Of a stretch of 64,000 nucleotides of DNA, positions 8,462 through 18,165 are shown one piece after another. Under the pieces are notes generated by a model that had not been told where the DNA came from, ran no database searches, and saw nothing but the letters and a program-made list of their open reading frames with translations. Every line of letters begins with the position of its first letter. Position 1 is the first letter of the stretch. The translations under genes and the position numbers were made by a program. Source of the stretch: M3007 sp044347755 (GTDB lineage: Bacteria; Bacteroidota; Bacteroidia; Chitinophagales; Saprospiraceae); contig JBIKUE010000012.1 in the NCBI GenBank assembly GCA_044347755.1, forward strand, positions 8,092-72,091, read 5' to 3'.

Positions 8462-10891
8462 TCAACCTTTCTGTAATTTCGTTACCGCATGCCCTTCTTT
8501 TCCTACCAGTAAGAGCCAATAATTGCCGGCTGGCAAATCACTGATATTCAATTGTATTTCTGTGGTCGGATCAAAGTTCCATTCCCGAACAGTAATCCCC
8601 TCCGAGTTGATCATTTGAATAGCGTTTACTGGAAGTTCAGATTGTACCATAACTGGTTGACCCATGGTAATGTTGGGTAATACCCGGATTTTTCCCAAAG
8701 GTTCCGGTTGTTTGATTGCTACACTGGAAACCCCCTTCCCTATAGTATATTCACCAGTTTTAAGCATGGTAGGCCGTAATTGGCCATATTTATCTGTATT
8801 ACTTCCCAAATTGAGTTTTGTATAACTTGGCCATTCCTGCCATGGATGACCGGCTCCAGGGCGATACAACAGCAAAACACTGTCTTCCGAAGTACTGGTA
8901 GCGGCAAACAACTCCCGATCCAATTGATCAGCCTGCCCTTTGCCATCATATATCAAAACGGCCTGTGCATTAAATCCGGCAGGAAAGTTTTTCCCGTTGG
9001 TATGCAACGACCAATATCTGTTGGTTAACACATAGCCATTTGGGTTTGCTCCTGCATTATCCGGGGCTGCAAAATGATGTTCTACCCGGAATAACACAGA
9101 ATCTGCTCCCAGTGCATTCACGGTAAGGTTGAATTTGGCGTCGCCAAAATTATTACCACCATTGTTTTTGAGCATGCGTTCTCCCTCACTTCTGGCCTGA
9201 AGGATTTTCAATTGAGTGTTTGCCAGTACATTTAATGGAATAGGACCCCAGGCATTGAAATAGAATTCCAAAACGCTGTTTTCCCCGGAAACAAGCCCTG
9301 TCCGATACGCTCTTTGCCCGTTGGAAAGTAAAAAAGTGAATTCAAGCGGCACATTTTGATGTAAATGAGGCGCCCCACGTAATTTTTGCTTAATATGTAC
9401 ACGAACCAGCGTAGGGCCATCCACCGGGGATAAAAACACCTCCGTAGAGTCTATGGAGTAATCAGGATAGCCTCCGGAAAAAACCCAGTCGTTGAAAAAA
9501 TCATGCAAATCTTTTCCGGTGGCCACTTCCAGCTTATCACGCAACTCCGCACTGCTAAGGGAGGTAAATTGGGTGTTACCCATCACTGCCCTGCATCCTT
9601 CCCGGAAAAGAGAATCTCCTAAATAACCACGGAGATTATGTGCAACGGATGCACCCTTATTATAAACATGCGACCCGTAGGTTAAACTGTGTGGCAAACC
9701 GGAAACAGCTCTGTACCCTCCTTCACTTACATGCGCGTTCTGAAGCACAGTTAAGTGGTTGGCATTCACCGCTGTGCGATAGGCTTGGGCCCCGTAAGCT
9801 TTTTCGGTAAAGAGATGTTCCCCAAAACTCGCCCATCCTTCATTCAGCCACATATCCTCTGCAGTAGAACAGGTGGCCAGGTCGCCCCACCACATATGGG
9901 TTAACTCATGCGCCCAAAGGGCTTCAAAGGCAGTCGTTCCATCAATGTAAGAACGTCCTATGGCAATGTTGGTGGCGTGTTCCATGGCCCCCGAATTAAA
10001 AGGCACCAGCGAATACCCGATTTTGTTCCATTGGTAAGGGCCAAACCAGTATTCATACACATCAAGCGCTTGCTGAAGTTTCTGAAAAGTGGCTTTTACC
10101 TTATTCGTATCAGAGGCAACACAAGCTATTTCAACAGGCACTATGGTATTGCCTTCTCCTTGAAGATCACGTTTGAAGGAGATGTACGGACCTACTGCAA
10201 AACAGGCCAGGTAAGAAGGGATTGTCTGCGGTATACGCCAGGTTCTTTCGAGAACGCCATTTTCTTCTAATTCAAATATCAAGGCGCCATTGCTGTAACA
10301 TTTACGACTTACCGGCGTTCGGGAACTCACCTGAAAAACAAACCTTTCCACAAAATTGTCGAAACAAGGAAACCATGCCCGCCCAAAAGAATGTGGATCG
10401 GCTGCAAAGCCAACCCCAAGGTTGAAGGTATAGCCTCCTGTATTATAATAACCTCCCCATCCACTGGCATCCGTTGGTGGAACTCCGCGGTAATACACGG
10501 TAAGGGAGAAAAGGTCACCGCTGTTAAGGGCATCGGGAAAGGTAACCGTCAAATTGGGCGAACTGTAGGTGAAATCAAGGGATTGCCCCGAGCCAGCTTT
10601 AACGGAATCCACGGTAAGGCCCTCCAAGTCGAGCAATATGGAAGTGATATTATCAACTTTACTTTGAATTTCCAGGGTGCTGAAGGCTTTAACCTGCGGC
10701 ACATTCATCAAATCCAGGTTCACTGAAATCTCCAGGATGTCAATGGAGTCACTCCTGCCATCTTGCTGGTTCATGAACTTTTCCGGCAAAATCATGTGTT
10801 TTTTACCGCACCATTCATGCGATTCCAGCATTTTTTGAGCAAAGGATAGGGTAGGGGCCAGGAAAAGCGTAAAGTAAAGTAGGGTGCGCAT
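8462..10891 (-). CDS. Secreted M1 family zinc aminopeptidase with T9SS tail
   Basis: This is an 809-aa exported metallo-aminopeptidase. A signal peptide covers residues 1-19. The M1 N-terminal beta domain is followed by the exopeptidase motif in the form GAMEH at 301-305; the classical form is GAMEN, and I recall the His variant from other Bacteroidota M1 enzymes. The zinc site HELTH at 328-332 is followed by the third ligand Glu 18 residues later (WLNEGW). A beta-rich region precedes a roughly 75-residue C-terminal T9SS type A sorting domain (INSEGITVREW ... LPAGNYWLLL). It is predicted to be secreted and to release amino acids from peptides outside the cell. The neighbouring serine hydrolase is divergent. 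Confidence 0.92.
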   Translation of the reverse strand: MRTLLYFTLFLAPTLSFAQKMLESHEWCGKKHMILPEKFMNQQDGRSDSIDILEISVNLDLMNVPQVKAFSTLEIQSKVDNITSILLDLEGLTVDSVKAGSGQSLDFTYSSPNLTVTFPDALNSGDLFSLTVYYRGVPPTDASGWGGYYNTGGYTFNLGVGFAADPHSFGRAWFPCFDNFVERFVFQVSSRTPVSRKCYSNGALIFELEENGVLERTWRIPQTIPSYLACFAVGPYISFKRDLQGEGNTIVPVEIACVASDTNKVKATFQKLQQALDVYEYWFGPYQWNKIGYSLVPFNSGAMEHATNIAIGRSYIDGTTAFEALWAHELTHMWWGDLATCSTAEDMWLNEGWASFGEHLFTEKAYGAQAYRTAVNANHLTVLQNAHVSEGGYRAVSGLPHSLTYGSHVYNKGASVAHNLRGYLGDSLFREGCRAVMGNTQFTSLSSAELRDKLEVATGKDLHDFFNDWVFSGGYPDYSIDSTEVFLSPVDGPTLVRVHIKQKLRGAPHLHQNVPLEFTFLLSNGQRAYRTGLVSGENSVLEFYFNAWGPIPLNVLANTQLKILQARSEGERMLKNNGGNNFGDAKFNLTVNALGADSVLFRVEHHFAAPDNAGANPNGYVLTNRYWSLHTNGKNFPAGFNAQAVLIYDGKGQADQLDRELFAATSTSEDSVLLLYRPGAGHPWQEWPSYTKLNLGSNTDKYGQLRPTMLKTGEYTIGKGVSSVAIKQPEPLGKIRVLPNITMGQPVMVQSELPVNAIQMINSEGITVREWNFDPTTEIQLNISDLPAGNYWLLLVGKEGHAVTKLQKG

Positions 10892-10907
10892 TGGTGGAAT
10901 GTTTGGG

Positions 10908-10915
10908 CAAAAATA
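10908..10915 (-). promoter_or_regulatory. -7 box of the M1 peptidase gene
   Basis: Reads TATTTTTG on the minus strand, fitting TAnnTTTG, and would start transcription about 10 bases before the ATG at 10891. Confidence 0.45.
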
Positions 10916-10996
10916 ATAGGCTGTACCTTAAACCTTTGAATGAAATTATTGTCCAAGTACCACCATTCGATATTTTTCACTCGCAATCTGATAGCA

Positions 10997-12301
10997 ATGT
11001 CAAACCGTCTTTTTTGGGTAGCCATTTTAGCGCTCTGTATGAAAACCCTGAGCGCCCAAAATTTGTATTTTCCTCCTAAAGCCGGCACAGTCTGGCAAAC
11101 ATTGGCTCCTGCCGACCTTGGCTTTTGTCAGGAAAGAATAGATAGTCTGTATCATTTCCTGGAAGAAAAAAATACCAAATCATTTATCCTGCTCAAGGAC
11201 GGAAAAATAGTGCTGGAAAAATATTTCGGCACCTTTGTTCAGGACTCCATTTGGTATTGGGCTTCAGCAGGGAAATCGCTTTCCGCATTCCTGGTCGGAC
11301 AAGCTCAGGACGAAGGTCTGTTGAATATCCAGGATAAAACCAGTCAATACCTGGGAATTGGTTGGACCACTGCTCCCCCTGATAAGGAGGACCTCATTAC
11401 CATTCGCCACCAGATTGCCATGTCGAGTGGATTAAATGATTCAGGGTCAGACGATAATTGCACGCAACCCTCTTGTTTAACCTATTTGGCAGATGCCGGC
11501 TCCCGCTGGTCCTACCACAATGCCCCATACCACCTGGTACACAACGTTTTAGAAGAAGCAAGCGGGTTAACCCTGAATAATTTTACCAAGACCCGCATTT
11601 TGGATCCTACCGGAATGAAGGGGCTCTGGGTCAACCATATCATGTACAGTAAGGCACGTGACATGGCCCGGTTTGGATTACTCATGCTGGCAAATGGCAT
11701 CTGGAATGGAGATACGCTGTTGCATAACCAGCAGTACTTGTATGACATGACGCATCCTTCTCAACCCCTCAACAAGAGTTATGGATACCTGTGGTGGCTG
11801 AACGGACAGGAAAGTTTTATGCTTCCTGATCTGCAATTTGTTTTCCCATTTAAGCTATTGTCAAACGCGCCGGATGATCTATACGCAGCCCTTGGAAAAA
11901 ATGACCAAAAAATCCACGTGGTTCCATCCAAAGGCTGGGTGATAGTACGACAGGGAAATGATGCCGGCTATGTTGGCCCAGGAGGTGGTTCGGTTCCAAT
12001 TCAATTCGATAACGATATGTGGAAATATCTCAATGAACTGGACTGCGGATCAGTGTCGGTTAATAGCCCTGAAAACGATGATAAGTTGATATTGATCTGG
12101 CCTAATCCAACCTCGGATGCATGGCAAGTTCAAAGTGCTGAAATTCCTGATAGGCTGGAGTTGTTTGATACTGCTGGGAAAAAAGTACTGGTATTGCATC
12201 AAACCCAAACCATTCCAGCCCGGGATTTACCTCAAGGTCATTATTGGTTAAAATGTCAAATTGGAGAGAAAATTACAGTAAAACTGCTCTCTAAAGGTTG
12301 A
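10997..12301 (+). CDS. Secreted serine hydrolase, beta-lactamase/esterase fold, with T9SS tail
   Basis: The protein has 434 aa from the ATG at 10997. An earlier in-frame ATG at 10940 would bury the signal peptide (MSNRLFWVAILALCMKTLSAQ), so the later start is chosen. It is a class C beta-lactamase-like serine hydrolase. The nucleophile lies in the SxxK motif SAGK (Ser90, Lys93) and the second motif is YHN at 173-175; a Gly-rich GPGGG is in the third-motif position. Residues after about 360 form a T9SS type A sorting domain ending YWLKCQIGEKITVKLL. Likely substrates are esters or D-amino-acid peptides; antibiotic hydrolysis is not implied. Confidence 0.87.
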   Translation: MSNRLFWVAILALCMKTLSAQNLYFPPKAGTVWQTLAPADLGFCQERIDSLYHFLEEKNTKSFILLKDGKIVLEKYFGTFVQDSIWYWASAGKSLSAFLVGQAQDEGLLNIQDKTSQYLGIGWTTAPPDKEDLITIRHQIAMSSGLNDSGSDDNCTQPSCLTYLADAGSRWSYHNAPYHLVHNVLEEASGLTLNNFTKTRILDPTGMKGLWVNHIMYSKARDMARFGLLMLANGIWNGDTLLHNQQYLYDMTHPSQPLNKSYGYLWWLNGQESFMLPDLQFVFPFKLLSNAPDDLYAALGKNDQKIHVVPSKGWVIVRQGNDAGYVGPGGGSVPIQFDNDMWKYLNELDCGSVSVNSPENDDKLILIWPNPTSDAWQVQSAEIPDRLELFDTAGKKVLVLHQTQTIPARDLPQGHYWLKCQIGEKITVKLLSKG

Positions 12302-12303
12302 TT

Positions 12304-13356
12304 TTATACCGGGAATAGCACATTCACGTACAGATTGGCCACCTCCATCATGGTGGGCAGTTGTGCCGTTTGGGGGGGATGTTTTAAAGCCTCTTCTAAC
12401 CCGCTAGCTAATGTTGCGGGAGTATTCCCCAGATAATTAGTTAATCTACCTGCTATACCAACCGGGGTGCTGACTATTTTCAGCCCTTCAACAAGGCCCT
12501 CTGTCAGGACGAATCCGTAGGATTCATAATCAGCGGTGTGTAAGAGTATCCGGGCTTGTTGCATCCGGGCAATCACCTCAGCACGTGGTAGACTATCTGT
12601 AAAAGTGATGGAACCCGATAAACCCAATTTCCGGCTACGTTGTTCAAGGCGGGCTTTTTCTGGGCCTTCGCCAATCAGCATGGCTTTGAATTCAGGATGC
12701 GCCGGCAAAAACAAGGCCAGGGTCTCCAGCCATTTGTCCCAGTTTTTTACAGGGATAAGGTTTCCAACGCCTAAGATCAGATTTTGCCTGCTATCTACTG
12801 TTGTATGAAAAGGCAGAGACCTAGGCAATCCCCATGGAATAATATGGCCGGCACTATGCCCCGTGTTTTTTTTAAGCCAATCATTTTGAAACTCGGAAAC
12901 GGCAATCAGGTGCTTAACCCGGTGGTTGGAAAGCCTGGATAGATGTAGTCGGTTGGAGCCTAAAACATCCTGGCCCATGAGGATGGTATAGTGGCTAAAT
13001 CCCGTTTTTTGGGCTAATTGATTCCCTACAAAAGACGCCCAGCCAAGCCAGCAACTTAGGATAACGGGTTGGCTTTCAGCAGGCAACTTTTTGACCCCTT
13101 GCAAACCAAAAAGATACGCTTTCAAAAGGGTCAATATCTTCCTTACTTTTTGGTTTTTTCCGTTACATGGCCAAACGTGGGCATCATTCCAGTGGTATGG
13201 AACATGCGTAAATGGATACTCCAACGTGATTATATCCACCTGTATGCCTATTTCCAGCCACTCCTTTACCAGTAGTTGTAAAGGTGGATTGCAGCGGTCG
13301 TCTGTTTCAGAAGCAGGAAAACCGGGGGTCAACAATAATATGCGCTTTTCGGCCAT
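12304..13356 (-). CDS. Family 4 glycosyltransferase
   Basis: This 350-aa cytoplasmic GT-B enzyme has its start at MAEKRILLLTPGFP (13356); an ATG seven codons earlier is less typical. The N-terminal Rossmann half contains the acceptor side. The C-terminal half has ILGVGNLIPVKNWDKWLETL (donor-domain entry), then AMLIGEGPEK and the ESYGFVLTEGL nucleotide-sugar binding motif (E-x7-E type). It probably transfers a sugar onto a surface glycan or exopolysaccharide. No polysaccharide export cluster is adjacent, so the product cannot be named. It faces the serine hydrolase tail to tail with a two-base gap. Confidence 0.88.
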   Translation of the reverse strand: MAEKRILLLTPGFPASETDDRCNPPLQLLVKEWLEIGIQVDIITLEYPFTHVPYHWNDAHVWPCNGKNQKVRKILTLLKAYLFGLQGVKKLPAESQPVILSCWLGWASFVGNQLAQKTGFSHYTILMGQDVLGSNRLHLSRLSNHRVKHLIAVSEFQNDWLKKNTGHSAGHIIPWGLPRSLPFHTTVDSRQNLILGVGNLIPVKNWDKWLETLALFLPAHPEFKAMLIGEGPEKARLEQRSRKLGLSGSITFTDSLPRAEVIARMQQARILLHTADYESYGFVLTEGLVEGLKIVSTPVGIAGRLTNYLGNTPATLASGLEEALKHPPQTAQLPTMMEVANLYVNVLFPV

Positions 13357-13375
13357 ATTTGACGCTTGTTGAAGC

Positions 13376-13407
13376 AAAAAGGGCGTGCAGTGATATCTGC
13401 ACGCCCC
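13376..13407 (-). terminator. Rho-independent terminator of the amylase gene
   Basis: On the minus strand a perfect 10-bp stem (arms 13381-13390 and 13397-13406) is followed by TTTTT (plus-strand A run 13376-13380). It would end the leftward transcript of the alpha-amylase before the glycosyltransferase. Confidence 0.85.
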
Positions 13408-13415
13408 GTATATGA

Positions 13416-13481
13416 GGACATCCCGCCTTGGCAGGATGGAACGACGGCGGCCCCGCTCAAGGCAAGGGTTCCACCGCTCTT
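13416..13481. repeat. GC-rich compound palindrome next to the amylase stop
   Basis: CATCC/GGATG (13419-13438) and GGAAC/GTTCC can pair, and CCCGCCTTG pairs imperfectly with CAAGGCAAGGG. The segment is far more GC-rich than its surroundings and is not coding. It resembles a dispersed intergenic repeat. Confidence 0.4.
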
Positions 13482-13487
13482 TTATAG

Positions 13488-16337
13488 CTAAATTTTAACC
13501 ACTCTGTTAATCAGTCGACCTCCCATATCATCATACACCACGAGGAAATAAATACCTGGTTTCCAGTCGGCAGTATGGATCTGCATACTTTGAGCCCCGG
13601 ATGAGAGCTGATTAATTTGCTCAGTCCAAACCCGTCTTCCTGAAGCATCCGTTACTTCCATGCGAAGATCGGTTTTTTCTTTCAGTTCAAACAGAATATT
13701 CATTGATTCTGTTACCGGATTTGGCTGGACCTCCACGAATGCCAAAAAGCCTGCAGCTTCTTTCGCTCCTGAAACAACTACGCCTTCAGGAAGTGGTACA
13801 TATTTATCTAGATAAAGGCGGTATTCGCCTGGCTTTAGCGAAAATGAAGTTGGAACCCCGGAAGTTACCAGCAAGGTGTCGCCGGTGTAATATTCATACC
13901 ACTCGCCAATGTGCTGAAAGGCGGGATTGGTAACCGTAGTACCCTGGACGCCAACATTCGCAAAAACTGCAACATTCAGGTCTGGATGATTCAAAAAAAT
14001 GCTCCGAACCTGGCCCGTCGTGATATTTAATTGGAAATCAGTGGTTTCAAATACTTCATGGTTTTTTCGCAGCGTAAGCAAAGATGACGTGATTCCATGT
14101 AGTTTTCTGCGATATGGATCGCTGAAGTAATCCCATCGGATCGGCTTGGGAGAGGTGCGGCAATCCGGATTGATCGTACCGTTTTCACAGTAATTGATGG
14201 GGAAATCATACGCCAGTTCACCAAACTGCCACAACATTTTGGGGCCTGGAACAGTGTAAAGCAGGTTTTTCAACATGGCAATCCGTTGCGAATAGACGGG
14301 CACTGTACGGATGTTATGGGTGGGAACCTGATTTCCATAAGTTTTACATTCAAAGGCAATCCGCTCCTCATCATGACTTTCCATATAACCGATTAAGTGG
14401 GGCTGAGTCCAGCCTCTGGAAACATAAGAAATACCACTCAGGTCAGAGGTTGTAGAATAACCTAATGCACTGTTTTTGTAGGCTTCGTACATTTTTCCCC
14501 AAATCATCATTCCGTAATCAGACAACTCTTTTTCCTCATCATTGTCGGCAAAGTGCTCCAGGATCACATAGCTGCCAGGGTCAACAGACCATTGGTAATC
14601 GGCATAATCTTTCCAGATGGCCACCCGTGAAGGGTCATACTGCCCCCAGGCTCCTGTATTACCGAGGGTATTCTTTTGGGTAAAACCTTTGGATAAGTCA
14701 AAACGGAAACCATCTATCCTGAACTCCTCCAGCCAATATTCCAGACAATACTTTACATACTTTTTGGTAGCCTGTGACTCATGATTAAAGTCATTAAATA
14801 CATTGAAATCATGCTTGGCAATAGGATTCAGCCATGGGTTGTCGGCAGCAGGGCGATTGTTGGCGGCATCCCAATATAATTGCGCCAGCGGACTTGCGCC
14901 TGTAGCCTGATTGAATACCACATCCAGGATTACAGCTATATTACGCTTATGGCATTCATCCACAAAGGTTTTCAGGGCCTCAGGCGTCCCATAATATTTA
15001 TCCAATGATTTATGATAGGCTGGATTGTAGCCCCAACTGATATTCCCGTCAAATTCATTAATGGGCATTAATTCAATAGCGGTTACACCCAGCTTTTCCA
15101 GATAGTCTAAAGTATCCAACAGGGTGGGGTAGTCATGACGGGCAATGAAGTCGCGCATCAGCAATTCATACACCACCAGATCGGTCTTTTTCGGTCTTTC
15201 ATAGCTGTCAGCAGTCCAAATAAAAGGCTGTTGATTGGTTTGCAGCACACTAACAATGCCAGAAGTTTTGCCCGTAGGATAGGAGGGTAGATTAGGGTAG
15301 GTAAAAGCAGGAATAAACGGATCATTCCATGGATCGAGCACGATGGTGCTGAGTGGATCCGCAATGCGCAAAACGCCATCCACAAGGTATTGAAAACGAA
15401 CAGGTTGGCCAGCGGGTAATCCGCTTAGTTCGATCCACCAAAGTGCCCCATCCACGTTTCTTTTCATCAGATGTGAAGGAACAGGCTGCCAATTATTGAA
15501 ATCACCGATCACATACACGGATTGTTTGTTGGGGGCATACACAGAAAGCCGGACTTTGTCAGCAGCCAGATATTGAACGCCCCATTCCGTACCGGCAGGT
15601 GGGTTTTCTGTAACGACATTTCCCGGAACGATATAAGTGAAGGAGGCGGTATCGGAAGCTGATGGGGTTGAGGCTACGAAATCTATTTTATGTACTCCAG
15701 CTGTATTTACATTAATCGAATGTTGAAGCAGCTCGGCGTTGGTTACAGAAGCTATCTGAACACCATTGTCCAGTAATTTTAGGTTGGCAGGTGCTGATGC
15801 TGCCGCTTTTACAGGGATTAACTGGCCTATGTTGGCAGCAAACAAAGAGGTTGACGGTTGCAGCAAAACCGTTTGCAATGGTGTGTTTTGCGGATAAACC
15901 TCATAGTAGATATCGCTGCCATCTGCGGCCCGACCCACCACAGAGCCATTGGCATTACGGAAAACGAATGCCAACTTAAGTACTGTTTCATTGGCAGGGA
16001 CATTAAAAAAGGTAGGTATATTAATGGTTTTGCTCCATAAATTAGTGCCAGCACTGGTCATCTGCGCAGCTGCATTATTCACAGCCCAGGTAGTTTGAAC
16101 GTATTTCCAATCTGTAGGGCTTGTACTCAGATTCGTTATTACCCCAAAATGGCCGTATACCGGGCCAACTCCTGCCAGAGCGCCATTCCCTTGGGTGGCA
16201 TCAAAGGTGATCGTTACCTGATCATCTGCATTGGGGAAAACAGGAATGCAACTCACCTGTGCCTGAACAAAACAGGCATTGAATATCATGATAGCTGAGG
16301 CTACATAACGGGCTAAAGAGGTAAAGGACTGTATCAT
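13488..16337 (-). CDS. Secreted GH13 alpha-amylase family enzyme with T9SS tail
   Basis: This 949-aa secreted glycoside hydrolase is predicted to cut alpha-glucans such as starch or glycogen. A signal peptide (1-27) is followed by an N-terminal beta domain (about 28-150) and a linker. Next come a CBM48-like module at about 255-340 (VYVIGDFNNWQP) and the GH13 barrel at about 385-760. Catalytic residues are visible: nucleophile Asp547 in GFRFD, acid/base Glu594 in ILEHF, and the third Asp656 in SHDEE. After a small beta domain, residues from about 875 form a T9SS type A sorting domain. It is transcribed alone, with its own terminator. No SusC/SusD partner is adjacent. Confidence 0.93.
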   Translation of the reverse strand: MIQSFTSLARYVASAIMIFNACFVQAQVSCIPVFPNADDQVTITFDATQGNGALAGVGPVYGHFGVITNLSTSPTDWKYVQTTWAVNNAAAQMTSAGTNLWSKTINIPTFFNVPANETVLKLAFVFRNANGSVVGRAADGSDIYYEVYPQNTPLQTVLLQPSTSLFAANIGQLIPVKAAASAPANLKLLDNGVQIASVTNAELLQHSINVNTAGVHKIDFVASTPSASDTASFTYIVPGNVVTENPPAGTEWGVQYLAADKVRLSVYAPNKQSVYVIGDFNNWQPVPSHLMKRNVDGALWWIELSGLPAGQPVRFQYLVDGVLRIADPLSTIVLDPWNDPFIPAFTYPNLPSYPTGKTSGIVSVLQTNQQPFIWTADSYERPKKTDLVVYELLMRDFIARHDYPTLLDTLDYLEKLGVTAIELMPINEFDGNISWGYNPAYHKSLDKYYGTPEALKTFVDECHKRNIAVILDVVFNQATGASPLAQLYWDAANNRPAADNPWLNPIAKHDFNVFNDFNHESQATKKYVKYCLEYWLEEFRIDGFRFDLSKGFTQKNTLGNTGAWGQYDPSRVAIWKDYADYQWSVDPGSYVILEHFADNDEEKELSDYGMMIWGKMYEAYKNSALGYSTTSDLSGISYVSRGWTQPHLIGYMESHDEERIAFECKTYGNQVPTHNIRTVPVYSQRIAMLKNLLYTVPGPKMLWQFGELAYDFPINYCENGTINPDCRTSPKPIRWDYFSDPYRRKLHGITSSLLTLRKNHEVFETTDFQLNITTGQVRSIFLNHPDLNVAVFANVGVQGTTVTNPAFQHIGEWYEYYTGDTLLVTSGVPTSFSLKPGEYRLYLDKYVPLPEGVVVSGAKEAAGFLAFVEVQPNPVTESMNILFELKEKTDLRMEVTDASGRRVWTEQINQLSSGAQSMQIHTADWKPGIYFLVVYDDMGGRLINRVVKI

Positions 16338-16368
16338 AATTGGATTGGTGGATGGCTCTTAAATGAAA

Positions 16369-16404
16369 ATCCTATTCCGACTGTCATAGCAGGCGAAATA
16401 GGAT
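16369..16404. repeat. Short inverted repeat in the amylase leader
   Basis: ATCCTATT (16369-16376) pairs with AATAGGAT (16397-16404). It lies between the amylase start and its -7 box, so it would be in the 5' leader of that mRNA. Confidence 0.4.
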
Positions 16405-16419
16405 AGGGCGTCTTCAGGA

Positions 16420-16427
16420 CAAAAGTA
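16420..16427 (-). promoter_or_regulatory. -7 box of the amylase gene
   Basis: TACTTTTG on the minus strand fits TAnnTTTG. It implies a leader of about 75 bases containing the inverted repeat at 16369-16404. Confidence 0.45.
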
Positions 16428-16467
16428 CGAGGTATATCCTTTACTAAGGTTCGCTCAGGTTGAATAT

Positions 16468-16785
16468 TTAACTTCCAACTGGGGCCAACTGAAGTTTTAA
16501 ACCGTCAACAGCTTCACGAAGTTTTATCTGGCATCCCAGCCTGCTATTCCCCTTTACAAAAAACGCGGCATCTAACATGGCCAGTTCATCATCTGTTGGC
16601 TCACTGAGTTCATGGTCACTAAGTACATACACATGGCAACTTGCACAAAGCGCCATTCCTCCACACGTCCCCTCCACCGGCAACTCGTAGGACTTGCACA
16701 ACTCCATAATATTCAAATTCATATCGGTAGGACCATCCAGCAGATGCTCATTGCCCTCACGGTCAAGTACAGTAACCTGAATCAT
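16468..16785 (-). CDS. Adrenodoxin-type 2Fe-2S ferredoxin
   Basis: The protein has 105 aa from the ATG at 16785 (MIQVTVLDREG). An ATG three codons earlier exists, but the -7 box at 16799-16806 would place the transcript start at about that codon, so the later one is preferred. The cluster ligands are Cys in TCGGMALCASC (spacing C-x5-C-x2-C) and the fourth in RLGCQI. This is a soluble electron carrier; in related bacteria it serves Fe-S assembly or P450 systems. No isc, suf or P450 gene is adjacent, so the partner is unknown. It is divergent from recF. Confidence 0.9.
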   Translation of the reverse strand: MIQVTVLDREGNEHLLDGPTDMNLNIMELCKSYELPVEGTCGGMALCASCHVYVLSDHELSEPTDDELAMLDAAFFVKGNSRLGCQIKLREAVDGLKLQLAPVGS

Positions 16786-16798
16786 ATTTTCCATGCCG

Positions 16799-16806
16799 CA
16801 AAAATA
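16799..16806 (-). promoter_or_regulatory. -7 box of the ferredoxin gene
   Basis: TATTTTTG on the minus strand. Its position just upstream of 16794 argues for the ferredoxin start at 16785. Confidence 0.4.
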
Positions 16807-16894
16807 GGAAAAATGATGGAAGGATGGATTCAATCAGGCTGTTTATTGCCGTCCACCGTCTACCTACTACTGCCTACCGTCCATCTTTTCTTTC

Positions 16895-16902
16895 TATCTT
16901 TG
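16895..16902 (+). promoter_or_regulatory. -7 box of recF
   Basis: TATCTTTG fits TAnnTTTG and lies five bases before the GTG at 16907, implying an essentially leaderless recF mRNA if it is used. Confidence 0.35.
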
Positions 16903-16906
16903 CACC

Positions 16907-18022
16907 GTGTTCCTCTCTCGCATTAAACTTACCAATTATAAAAATTATGCGTCCCAAACAATGGACTTCTCCCCGGTACTGAACTGCCTGGTGGGACTGA
17001 ACGGAGTGGGGAAAACCAATGTACTAGATGCTATCCATTTTTTATGTTTGTGTAAAAGCCATACCGGCCTGAACGATCGAAACCTGATCCGGCATGGAGA
17101 GTCTTTTTTTCGGCTTGAAGGACGATTTGAAGTAGATAAATCCGGTGTGAAAATAGTTGCCAAATACCAGGCTGGTCAGCGAAAAGAAATGGAGCGAAAT
17201 GAGGTGCCTTATGAAAGGCTGGCAGATTTTATTGGTCAATTCCCGGTAGTTATGATTGCCCCCGACGATGTATCCCTGGTTCAGGAAGGAAGTGAGGATC
17301 GCAGAAGGTTTTTGGACACCACTTTGTCTCAAATATCTCCCGATTATCTTCACCATTTATTGACCTATAACGCGATTATCAAACAGCGTAATGCCTTGTT
17401 GAAACTTTTTGCAGAGCATCGCCGCTATGATGCTTCACTTTTGGAAAGTCTGGATCAGCAGCTCCCGACACCTGCGAAAATCTTATTTGAACACAGAAAA
17501 CAGTTTGTAGAACGATTTGCTCCATTGTTCGCAGAATATTACGCTGAGATTTCCGGAAGCAGGGAGCAAGTGGCCGTGCAGTATGAGTCTGATCTGGAAG
17601 GCCATAATTTTGCTATATTGCTTGAGGAGGTCAGAGAAAAGGACAGGGTGCTGCAAAGAACCACTGTAGGGCCACACAAAGACGATTTGCGGCTTTTGAT
17701 GGATGGGCAATTAGTGAAAAAGTTTGCTTCTCAAGGACAGTTGAAATCTTTTCTATTAGCCTTGAGATTGGCTCAATATGATGTATTACGTCAGGAAAAA
17801 GACACAGCTCCCATTTTACTACTGGATGACATATTTGACAAGCTTGATGCTCAGAGGGTTCGCCAGTTGGTGGGTCTTTTGATCCGAAGAGCCTTTGGAC
17901 AAACTTTCATTACAGATACGCAATTGGAACGGATGCAAACAGTGATTGCATCCTATTCAAGTGATTACACCATGTTTGTGGTTGAAAGTGTCAATGGATT
18001 GCCCTCTGTTGCCAAAAAATAG
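16907..18022 (+). CDS. recF: DNA replication and repair protein RecF
   Basis: This 371-aa SMC-like ATPase loads RecA at single-strand gaps with RecO and RecR. It begins at a GTG codon; the N-terminal strand FLSRIKLTNYKNY is characteristic and no upstream ATG fits. The Walker A motif GLNGVGKT is at residues 30-37. QGQLKSFLLALRLA near residue 280 gives the ABC signature region, and ILLLDDIFDKLD near 305 the Walker B and D-loop. The length is normal. It is not next to dnaA/dnaN here, which is common in Bacteroidota. Confidence 0.94.
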   Translation: MFLSRIKLTNYKNYASQTMDFSPVLNCLVGLNGVGKTNVLDAIHFLCLCKSHTGLNDRNLIRHGESFFRLEGRFEVDKSGVKIVAKYQAGQRKEMERNEVPYERLADFIGQFPVVMIAPDDVSLVQEGSEDRRRFLDTTLSQISPDYLHHLLTYNAIIKQRNALLKLFAEHRRYDASLLESLDQQLPTPAKILFEHRKQFVERFAPLFAEYYAEISGSREQVAVQYESDLEGHNFAILLEEVREKDRVLQRTTVGPHKDDLRLLMDGQLVKKFASQGQLKSFLLALRLAQYDVLRQEKDTAPILLLDDIFDKLDAQRVRQLVGLLIRRAFGQTFITDTQLERMQTVIASYSSDYTMFVVESVNGLPSVAKK

Positions 18023-18165
18023 GGGCATATAGGGTTTCATGAAATTAAAATTGCCTTGTTTCTTTTAATTAATCTATATAGGCTATGATTGGCATCTCTT
18101 TTGCCTGTAAATATTGATCTCCCCCCTTTTCTGCCTATCCAACCAACTATCCTTTTTGCTTCTTC

